6,661 nucleotides of DNA, taken from positions 1 to 6,661 of the forward strand of contig DASRNX010000101.1 of NCBI GenBank assembly GCA_035647175.1. The letters are read 5' to 3'. This stretch comes from UBA3941 sp035647175. Lineage in GTDB: Bacteria; Bacillota; Clostridia; Caldicoprobacterales; UBA3941. Each line of letters starts with the position of its first letter. The first letter of the stretch is position 1. The position numbers and the translations under genes were made by a program. Positions 1-4,825 of this stretch are shown one piece after another. The notes beneath the pieces are model-generated. The model did not search any database and was not told the DNA's origin. It worked only from the letters and a program-made list of their open reading frames with translations.

Positions 1-724
1 ATCCGGCATTATGGGGGGAATCTGCCCCGGTTAGGATCAGGGTTTTGGACACCTCTTCTACCCACTGTTTGGGGATCAATTGCTTTCCCTCCCACTGGCC
101 GCCTTGAAGGTAGAGCTGCCCTAGCTTGGCTATTTCAGATACTTTAAGCATCAGCCCCCCTGACCCAAAGCTGTTTCCTAAAGGATCGGTTTCCCAGGTG
201 GGAAGCCATATCCCGAGGGGCTCAAAGAGCCTGGGCATCAGATAATCCCGTAGGTCAGAACCCGTTAATCTTCTAATTATCATCCCCGCCAAATAAGGTC
301 CCACATTGCTATAGACGAAGCGGGCTCCGGGTTCAAAGTCCATGGGAATAGCCAGACTGAGCCTTACCCAATCTGTCTCTTCCGTGGTGTATCTCTGTTC
401 TGCCATGAGGTGGGATTCATCGTGCCCCACACCCATAGTGAGAAGATGCCTAACCTTTAGACGCCGCAACCTATCCGGCGGATTATCCGGTACCTTCTCC
501 GGTAAAAAGTCTATAACGGGGTCATCCAAGGTTAATAATCCCTCTCCCACGGCAATCCCCATAGCCGATGAAGTAAAACTTTTGCTCACGGAGTATTGAT
601 TTTGTCGTATCTCGGGTTCCCAATTATATGCGGCAATCTCTTCCCCGTCTTTGAGAACCAGGATATTATTGATCATGATGTTCTTAGTATTTTCTATGAA
701 GTCATTAAGTAAGTTGGTATACAT
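1..724 (-). CDS. Serine hydrolase, beta-lactamase/PBP-like family (3' part beyond window edge)
   Basis: The minus-strand frame is open from the ATG at 724-722 to the left edge of the window, giving about 241 residues without a stop. Two of the three family motifs are visible: S-V-S-K at residues 45-48 (SxxK, with Ser45 the expected nucleophile and Lys48 the general base) and Y-S-N at 138-140 (YxN), preceded by the usual FEPG-type stretch. The third motif (KTG/HxG) would lie further on, outside the window. After SxxK come the typical 'GIAVGEGLLTLDDPV' helix and 'LKVRHLLTM'. The protein has no signal peptide or membrane segment at its N-terminus, so it is probably cytoplasmic, which fits an esterase, amidase or peptidase better than a secreted beta-lactamase. 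The start is supported by AGGAGGG at 731-737 on the minus strand, 6 bases upstream. It follows the creatininase gene on the same strand after 150 bases. Substrate unknown. Confidence 0.9.
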   Translation of the reverse strand, partial: MYTNLLNDFIENTKNIMINNILVLKDGEEIAAYNWEPEIRQNQYSVSKSFTSSAMGIAVGEGLLTLDDPVIDFLPEKVPDNPPDRLRRLKVRHLLTMGVGHDESHLMAEQRYTTEETDWVRLSLAIPMDFEPGARFVYSNVGPYLAGMIIRRLTGSDLRDYLMPRLFEPLGIWLPTWETDPLGNSFGSGGLMLKVSEIAKLGQLYLQGGQWEGKQLIPKQWVEEVSKTLILTGADSPHNAG

Positions 725-788
725 ATTACACCCTCCTAAACCGGCACGCCTCGAATTCCTATGGTAATAAAAGCATCGCCTAAATGTT

Positions 789-817
789 TTTAAAAACGGT
801 CAATGGGGTTCTTGCAA
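789..817 (-). promoter_or_regulatory. Possible promoter for the serine hydrolase gene
   Basis: Read on the minus strand, TTGCAA (817-812) and TTTAAA (794-789) are separated by 17 bases, and each matches 4 of 6 consensus bases. Transcription would begin near 782, about 58 bases before the ATG. An alternative -35, TTGACC at 803-798, has no good -10 at normal spacing. AT-rich DNA gives such matches easily, and read-through from the creatininase gene is an equally good explanation for expression. Confidence 0.25.
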
Positions 818-849
818 AATCGGAATTATCCTCGGCACGACATAACCTT

Positions 850-866
850 AAGGACAATATGTCCTT
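850..866 (-). other. Hairpin just after the creatininase stop codon
   Basis: AAGGACA (850-856) and TGTCCTT (860-866) form a perfect 7-bp inverted repeat with a 3-base loop, 8 bases after the creatininase stop. Neither strand has a T-run after the stem, so it does not look like an efficient intrinsic terminator. It could act as a weak or factor-assisted terminator or as an mRNA 3'-end stabiliser between the two minus-strand genes. Confidence 0.35.
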
Positions 867-874
867 CGGGAACC

Positions 875-1681
875 CTAAATTCCCTTCTCCTTGACCTTTT
901 TGGAAAATTCCTCTTGAAGGGCGGGCGCTGTTGTATCCTCCTTAACAGCCTTTATGGCCCTGGCCAAGGATCTTGCATAGATATCTGCCGCAACCCTACC
1001 CTTTTCTTCGCTTGCGTATTTTGCGTCCCCTACAACGTTTTCCGGATAATCCGCATACCACCACAGGGCATTATTCACCCCATTTTCGTGCAGATGTTTA
1101 AAGCGCCCCAGGGGTTTAACCTCTTCTTTTGGGGCATATTCCAATTTCGTCTTGCCGGGACAACAGGCCATAAAAAGGGATGTCTCCATTTCACATGCGT
1201 GGCCACCCAGATTCGTATCCCATAGATCCTCTATGGTTTTTCTCTCATCTTCTGTAAGGGCGCCGCTGACACTTGTCTGGTAAAATATGTAGTCCGTGGG
1301 TTCGTCTAAACGGCTCATGGAAAAGTAGTCCAGCATATGGGAATTGCCCCCATGCCCGTTGACGATCAATATCTTTTTAAACCCGTTCTGGGCAATGGAG
1401 TCCAACAAATGGCCAAAAGCCTCTATGGCAAAGGCCTGGGGAAAATTCACGGTACCCGTAAAACACGCAGCCTCATGGACTTGCATCAAAAAGTAAGGCG
1501 GAAAGACTACGGCGGGTTCGATCTCTGCAGCTCTGGCGGCTATGGTATGGGCTATGATCATATCACATCCAAAGGGTAAATGTTCGCCATGCCTTTCCAG
1601 TGAACCTATAGGTACTATACAAAGTCCTGTTTCCTCTATCGCTTTTTTAAAATCCTTCGGTACAAGATGTTCCCAAAGCAT
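875..1681 (-). CDS. Creatininase-family metal-dependent amidohydrolase
   Basis: This is a 268-residue protein of the creatininase (creatinine amidohydrolase) fold, close to the usual family length of about 240-270. The N-terminal metal motif is G-S-L-E-R-H-G-E-H-L-P-F-G-C-D (26-40), with Glu29, His31 and Asp40 spaced exactly as Glu34, His36 and Asp45 of Pseudomonas creatininase. It is followed by 'IVNGHGGN' (106-113, His110) and 'HACEMETS' (161-168, the family HAGExETS motif, Glu166). A two-metal site (Zn/Mn) is therefore likely. Family members open cyclic or linear amides, including creatinine, formamidopyrimidine-type compounds and peptide precursors. Creatininase proper has NGHYEN where this protein has NGHGGN, so creatinine itself is not a safe substrate call. 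No signal peptide or membrane segment is visible, so it is cytoplasmic. The start is supported by GGAGGGG at 1687-1693, 5 bases upstream of the ATG. It is transcribed toward the serine hydrolase gene and divergently from marR-ftsH. Confidence 0.93.
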   Translation of the reverse strand: MLWEHLVPKDFKKAIEETGLCIVPIGSLERHGEHLPFGCDMIIAHTIAARAAEIEPAVVFPPYFLMQVHEAACFTGTVNFPQAFAIEAFGHLLDSIAQNGFKKILIVNGHGGNSHMLDYFSMSRLDEPTDYIFYQTSVSGALTEDERKTIEDLWDTNLGGHACEMETSLFMACCPGKTKLEYAPKEEVKPLGRFKHLHENGVNNALWWYADYPENVVGDAKYASEEKGRVAADIYARSLARAIKAVKEDTTAPALQEEFSKKVKEKGI

Positions 1682-1718
1682 TTCGTCCCCTCCATCTTCA
1701 TTTTTTTATTTGTTATTC

Positions 1719-1731
1719 TGACATGCTGTCA
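1719..1731. repeat. 13-bp inverted repeat in the creatininase leader
   Basis: TGACA-TGC-TGTCA is a perfect inverted repeat with 5-bp arms, 38 bases upstream of the creatininase ATG. It could be a small operator or a leader hairpin. Chance occurrence cannot be excluded. Confidence 0.3.
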
Positions 1732-1742
1732 TTCCCACGACG

Positions 1743-1793
1743 GTGCTGAGCATTCAATAACCGTTACAGACATATGCTTAACCGACACAGCAC
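1743..1793 (-). promoter_or_regulatory. Imperfect hairpin in the creatininase 5' leader
   Basis: GTGCTG (1743-1748) pairs with CAGCAC (1788-1793). Directly inside it, AGCAT (1749-1753) pairs with ATGCT (1774-1778). On the minus-strand transcript the two stems stack on one side, with a one-sided bulge of about 9 bases on the other and a 20-base loop. If the promoter at 1828-1856 is real, this lies inside a leader of about 140 bases. No known riboswitch consensus was recognised. Confidence 0.25.
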
Positions 1794-1827
1794 GTTAATC
1801 AATCCGTTATGCCGGCCGGATATGTAT

Positions 1828-1856
1828 AGTTTATTACCTTTTTCTAATAAAATCAA
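1828..1856 (-). promoter_or_regulatory. Candidate promoter for the creatininase gene
   Basis: On the minus strand, TTGATT (1856-1851) and TAAACT (1833-1828) are separated by exactly 17 bases in an AT-rich setting. Each matches 4 of 6 bases of the housekeeping sigma consensus. Transcription would start near 1821, leaving a leader of about 140 bases. It is the best candidate I see in this gap for the minus strand, but the match is only moderate. Confidence 0.35.
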
Positions 1857-1892
1857 TAGCCCCATAGCCGTATACCCCCGCCCTATAAGGGC

Positions 1893-1982
1893 CTCCCTGA
1901 AAGTTATTTTCTGTAACAGGGGTTCCATCTTAGGGAAAATGGCCTGATCCTGTCATATATCCGTTGCATGGCTCCCTGAAAG
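1893..1982. repeat. 11-bp direct repeat, two copies 79 bp apart
   Basis: CTCCCTGAAAG occurs at 1893-1903 and again at 1972-1982. The second copy falls in the spacer of the marR promoter, directly upstream of the -10 box. The first lies within a hairpin-forming stretch (CCCTG 1895-1899 with CAGGG 1917-1921). It might be a pair of regulator contact sites or a chance or duplicated remnant. The listed span covers both copies and the unrelated sequence between them. Confidence 0.3.
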
Positions 1983-1992
1983 GTGGTATAAT
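1964..1992 (+). promoter_or_regulatory. Promoter of the marR-ftsH operon (extended -10)
   Basis: A perfect -10 box TATAAT (1987-1992) is preceded by TG at 1984-1985, giving the TGnTATAAT extended -10 form. TTGCAT (1964-1969) lies 17 bases upstream as a partial -35 box. Transcription should begin near 1999, about 39 bases before the GTG start. This is the best promoter in the window. Confidence 0.72.
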
Positions 1993-1995
1993 ATA

Positions 1996-2010
1996 TGTAT
2001 GTAACATACA
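1996..2010. promoter_or_regulatory. Putative MarR operator (15-bp perfect inverted repeat)
   Basis: TGTATGT-A-ACATACA has two perfect 7-bp arms around one central base. It begins 3 bases after the -10 box and covers the predicted transcription start. A dimeric winged-helix repressor bound here would block initiation. MarR-family proteins commonly bind inverted repeats of about 15-20 bp in their own promoters, and the gene that follows encodes such a protein. Binding itself is inferred. Confidence 0.55.
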
Positions 2011-2037
2011 AGTGTATAAGGGGAGTGAGGGTGTGAG

Positions 2038-2493
2038 GTGAAAGAAAAAACTATATCCTTTATAGAAATATGGGATCTTTTGATAGACGTTCAATCCTTA
2101 ATGAATGTATTATCACGAAAGGTGCAGGCGCAGTACGACCTGGCGCCCCAAGAGTTGCGGGTGATGTTAGAGCTGGATCGCGCAGGGAGAATGAATATCA
2201 GCGAATTGTCCAAGGCAATAAATCGAGATTTTGGAAATGTCAGCCGCACCTGTGCCGCTTTGGTTAACAAGGGACTGTTAATCCGTCAGAGGTCCGAGAG
2301 GGATCAACGGGTCACCCTGATGACATTAACGGGAAAGGGCAAGCACAAATTAGAGGTATTCTACCAGTACAACTTGACTGTGATGCAAAGTAAGGTTTTT
2401 ATGGAAAACGAGGACAAATGCAGGGCTATGATGACGGGAATGATGCTGTTCCTTTCCTTTGTAGCCGAGAGAATGGAGGAACTAGATGATTAA
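2038..2493 (+). CDS. MarR-family winged-helix transcriptional regulator
   Basis: This 151-residue protein has the normal length and layout of a MarR dimer-forming regulator. An N-terminal helical dimerisation segment (about 5-35) is followed by 'LAPQELRVMLEL' (35-46) and the helix-turn-helix 'MNISELSKAINRDFGNVSRT' (52-71). The wing carries the family D-x-R motif as D89-Q90-R91 before 'VTLMTLTGKG', and C-terminal helices (102-151) complete the dimer interface. The start is GTG at 2038. An in-frame TGA at 2026-2028 leaves no other start codon between it and the GTG, and GAGG at 2027-2030 lies 7 bases upstream. No Cys-based redox motif of the OhrR type is evident. Cys72 and Cys128 are present but not in a recognised arrangement. 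The gene overlaps ftsH by 8 bases and probably regulates the shared promoter through the repeat at 1996-2010. The ligand is unknown. Confidence 0.93.
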   Translation: MKEKTISFIEIWDLLIDVQSLMNVLSRKVQAQYDLAPQELRVMLELDRAGRMNISELSKAINRDFGNVSRTCAALVNKGLLIRQRSERDQRVTLMTLTGKGKHKLEVFYQYNLTVMQSKVFMENEDKCRAMMTGMMLFLSFVAERMEELDD

Positions 2494-4333
2494 GCAAAGC
2501 AATGGGAATAGAAAACCAAAGACTCCAAGGCCCATCCTGTACTATTATGGCATAGCCTTGTTGGCACTTTTATTGCTGAACTGGCTTGTGTTGCCATATC
2601 TTACGAAGCCTCAGGTTGTAGAGGTTGGCTATTCCTTCTTTTTAGATGAGGTTGAAAGCGGCAAGGTTACTACTGTTGAGATGGATACTAATCAGATCCT
2701 GTTTTCCATAGTAGATAACCATGAGAAGGAGTCATATTACAAAACCGGATATGTCAATGACCCGGAGCTGGTGTCACTCTTGCGGGGACACGGGGTTGAA
2801 TTTGGGGCTGTAATACCCAAACAACCAAATTACTTTTTGAGCCTGCTCTTATCCTATGGGATTCCGCTCCTCATCATCTGGTGGATCGGCAGGAAGATGA
2901 GTAAGACCTTAGGGGATAGGATGGGTGCCGGGGGCCTGGCCCTTGGCGGAAATGCCGGAAAAGTCTATGTACCGACGGGCGATAAAAAAACATTCCATGA
3001 TGTAGCGGGACAGGAAGAAGCGAAGGAGGCCCTTACGGAAGTGGTAGATTATCTGTCCCACCCCGAAAGATATTCTGCCATAGGAGCAAAATGTCCCAAG
3101 GGTGTACTCCTAATCGGTCCACCGGGGACCGGTAAGACCCTAATGGCCAAAGCGGTAGCCGGGGAAGCGGATGTACCTTTCTTTTCCATAGCGGGGTCAG
3201 AATTCGTGGAGATGTTTGTGGGTCGGGGTGCTGCGAGGGTCAGAGACCTCTTTGAACAGGCTAAGAAGAAGGCACCGTGTATCGTATTTATCGATGAGAT
3301 TGATACTATAGGTAAAAGACGTGACGGCGGCATAGGCACCAACGATGAGAGGGAGCAAACTCTAAACCAATTGCTTACTGAAATGGACGGATTTGAAGGA
3401 GATTCGGGGGTAATCATACTGGCAGCTACCAACCGTCCCGAGACATTGGATCCCGCGCTATTACGGCCGGGTCGATTTGACAGACAGGTCCCCGTGGAAC
3501 TGCCGGATTTACAGGGCCGAATCGCCATCTTTAAGGTGCACGCCAAAAACTATAAGGTGGTGGACAGTATCGATTTTGACCTATTAGGCCGGGCAACCGT
3601 AGGTGCCTCCGGGGCAGAGATCGCCAACATCGTCAACGAAGCCTCCTTAAGAGCCGTGAGAATGGGTCACCATAAGGTGTTACAGGAGGATCTGGAGGAG
3701 TCCATCGAAGTGGTCATAGCCGGCCATCAGAAGAAAAACGCTATCCTCTCTCCGGAAGAAAAAAAGATAGTCTCCTATCATGAAGTCGGCCATGCGCTGG
3801 TAGCAGCCAATCAAAGCAACACCGCCCCCATCCATAAGATAACCATCGTCCCCAGAACTTCCGGGGCGCTGGGTTATACTATGCAGGTGGAGGAAAATGA
3901 AAAATCCCTTATGACCAGAACAGAAGCCTTCAATAAGATGGTCACCTATTGTGGCGGGAGGGCCGCCGAGGAGATAATATTCGGGGAGATTACAACCGGG
4001 GCCTCCAATGATATCGAACAGGTAACCAGGATAGCCAGGGCCATGATTACACGCTTTGGGATGAGCGACGAATTTGGTATGATGGCTTTAGAGACCAACA
4101 ACAATATGTATCTGGGCGGGGATTCTACCCTAAACTGTTCACCCAAAACCGGTGAATTGGTGGACAAGGAAGTGAAGGAGTTGATCCGTTCCGCCTATCA
4201 AAAAGCCAGGGATATCCTTATAGAAAACAAGGCTAAACTCCACGAGCTGGCGGAATTCCTATACAGGGAGGAAACCATAACCGGGGAGCAGTTTATGGGA
4301 ATAATGGATAGAGAGAATAAATATAGCGCTTGA
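2486..4333 (+). CDS. ftsH: ATP-dependent membrane zinc metalloprotease FtsH
   Basis: This is a 615-residue hexameric AAA+ protease that extracts and degrades membrane and unstable cytosolic proteins. Transmembrane segments lie at about 17-39 and 116-135, flanking a small extracytoplasmic domain. The AAA+ module follows: Walker A GPPGTGKT (211-218), pore motif MFVG (243-246), Walker B IVFIDEID (266-273), the second region of homology with 'AATNRPETLDP' (313-323), and arginine fingers in LRPGRFDR (Arg327, Arg330). The protease domain has the zinc site H-E-V-G-H (432-436; His432, His436, catalytic Glu433) and the likely third ligand Asp509 in TTGASND. Every catalytic element is intact. Variants are Val434 in place of the usual Ala and Arg247 after the pore FVG. 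The start ATG lies inside the last codons of marR with GGAGGA at 2475-2480, 5 bases upstream, so translation is probably coupled to marR. Genomes often hold more than one FtsH; whether this is the main copy cannot be told here. Confidence 0.97.
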   Translation: MIKQSNGNRKPKTPRPILYYYGIALLALLLLNWLVLPYLTKPQVVEVGYSFFLDEVESGKVTTVEMDTNQILFSIVDNHEKESYYKTGYVNDPELVSLLRGHGVEFGAVIPKQPNYFLSLLLSYGIPLLIIWWIGRKMSKTLGDRMGAGGLALGGNAGKVYVPTGDKKTFHDVAGQEEAKEALTEVVDYLSHPERYSAIGAKCPKGVLLIGPPGTGKTLMAKAVAGEADVPFFSIAGSEFVEMFVGRGAARVRDLFEQAKKKAPCIVFIDEIDTIGKRRDGGIGTNDEREQTLNQLLTEMDGFEGDSGVIILAATNRPETLDPALLRPGRFDRQVPVELPDLQGRIAIFKVHAKNYKVVDSIDFDLLGRATVGASGAEIANIVNEASLRAVRMGHHKVLQEDLEESIEVVIAGHQKKNAILSPEEKKIVSYHEVGHALVAANQSNTAPIHKITIVPRTSGALGYTMQVEENEKSLMTRTEAFNKMVTYCGGRAAEEIIFGEITTGASNDIEQVTRIARAMITRFGMSDEFGMMALETNNNMYLGGDSTLNCSPKTGELVDKEVKELIRSAYQKARDILIENKAKLHELAEFLYREETITGEQFMGIMDRENKYSA

Positions 4334-4336
4334 ACC

Positions 4337-4365
4337 TCTTATGACTAAAGTCATGAGATTTTGTT
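4337..4365 (+). terminator. Intrinsic terminator of the marR-ftsH operon
   Basis: Three bases after the ftsH stop, TCTTATGAC (4337-4345) and GTCATGAGA (4350-4358) form a 9-bp stem with one G-U pair and a TAAA loop. It is followed directly by TTTTGTT (4359-4365). The stem has few G-C pairs, so termination may be partial. Confidence 0.65.
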
Positions 4366-4379
4366 GTCACCAGCTGAGG

Positions 4380-4640
4380 GTGGGGGGGTGGCCTAGCTGG
4401 TCCCCCCTTATTTGCGTACCTGGCATGGGTGGTAACTTGGAAGTGAGAGTCCGCTGTGGGTTAGTAGTGGAAACCACTAGCCAAAGGCAAGGATGTCCAT
4501 CGTGAGGTGGAACCTGAAGGAAGCCCTATGTGGAGTCCCTAAGCCGGCTTCCCCGGTCATAGACAGCGCAAAATTCTACAGCCCCGGATAGATGTTGGGG
4601 GTACATATAGTACGGCTTAATTTGTAAGCAAGGGGCTATA
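4380..4640 (+). ncRNA. Group II intron-like structured RNA, 5' (domain I) fragment without ORF
   Basis: This gene-free stretch contains phrases that I recognise from domain I of bacterial group II introns upstream of maturase genes: GGTAACTTGGAAGTGAGAGT (4431-4450), 'TAGCCAAAGGCAAGGATGTC' (4478-4497) and 'CGTGAGGTGGAACCTGAAGG' (4501-4520). Base pairing supports a folded RNA. TCCATC (4496-4501) and GGTGGA (4506-4511) enclose a GTGA (GNRA) tetraloop. GGAAGCC (4519-4525) pairs perfectly with GGCTTCC (4546-4552). TAGTGG (4465-4470) pairs with CCACTA (4474-4479). GGGGGG (4383-4388) can pair with CCCCCC (4402-4407). No reverse transcriptase ORF and no domain V hairpin are visible before pckG, so it looks like a truncated, inactive intron or a remnant put to another use. 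Ends are approximate. The main alternative is another large RNA of mobile origin, such as HEARO/omega-RNA. The identification rests on remembered similarity, so confidence is moderate. Confidence 0.5.
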
Positions 4641-4693
4641 AATAGAAAAAGGTCCAAAATAATAAAAATATTTATGGCAAATTATATATTTTT

Positions 4694-4708
4694 ATGATAA
4701 GATATCAT
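4694..4708. repeat. 15-bp inverted repeat upstream of the PEP carboxykinase gene
   Basis: ATGATA-AGA-TATCAT has perfect 6-bp arms. It sits just before a possible -10 box, TACAAT at 4713-4718, so a regulator bound here would cover the spacer of that promoter. The surrounding DNA is AT-rich, where such repeats arise by chance more easily. Confidence 0.35.
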
Positions 4709-4716
4709 GGGGTACA

Positions 4717-4766
4717 ATAGTTATATTAGAATACCAAAATAATTTTGATATATTTAACATAACTAT
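4717..4766. repeat. 50-bp imperfect inverted repeat, AT-rich, upstream of PEP carboxykinase
   Basis: Outer arms ATAGTTAT (4717-4724) and ATAACTAT (4759-4766) are perfectly complementary over 8 bp. Middle arms TTAGA (4726-4730) and TTTAA (4753-4757) pair with one G-U. The core CAAAAT-A-ATTTTG (4735-4747) is a perfect inverted repeat with almost the same centre. No T-run follows, so it is not a terminator. It could be a regulator site, a leader hairpin or the remains of a small inverted-repeat element. Confidence 0.45.
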
Positions 4767-4773
4767 CAATGCG

Positions 4774-4801
4774 TTCATGGCAACAAACAATAGTGTACAA
4801 T
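4774..4801 (+). promoter_or_regulatory. Candidate promoter for the PEP carboxykinase gene
   Basis: TACAAT (4796-4801) is a good -10 box. The -35 region is weak: TTCATG (4774-4779) at 16 bases or GTTCAT (4773-4778) at 17. Transcription would start near 4808, leaving a leader of about 18 bases that just holds the ribosome binding site. A second TACAAT at 4713-4718 could give a longer leader containing the 50-bp inverted repeat. Confidence 0.35.
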
Positions 4802-4825
4802 ATTAATCAATAAAGGTGTGATTAG

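Noticed and set aside
342..599. Plus-strand 85-codon open frame
   Set aside because: It lies antisense to the serine hydrolase, whose motifs are clear, and its translation resembles no family.
786..797. 12-bp palindrome GTTTTTAAAAAC
   Set aside because: A run of T followed by a run of A is palindromic by composition; no second copy or T-run terminator context was seen.
803..1225. Plus-strand 140-codon open frame
   Set aside because: Antisense to the 3' end of the creatininase gene; no ribosome binding site and no recognisable domain.
1880..1892. GCCCT-ATA-AGGGC inverted repeat
   Set aside because: Only 5-bp arms, no T-run after it on either strand, and no clear position relative to a promoter.
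3049..3546. Minus-strand 165-codon open frame inside ftsH
   Set aside because: It mirrors the conserved AAA+ coding region of ftsH, so the open frame follows from its codon use.
4560..4660. Possible group II intron domain V near GTACGGCTT (4610-4618)
   Set aside because: No 34-base hairpin with the catalytic AGC-type triad and bulge can be drawn here, so a complete intron is not supported.
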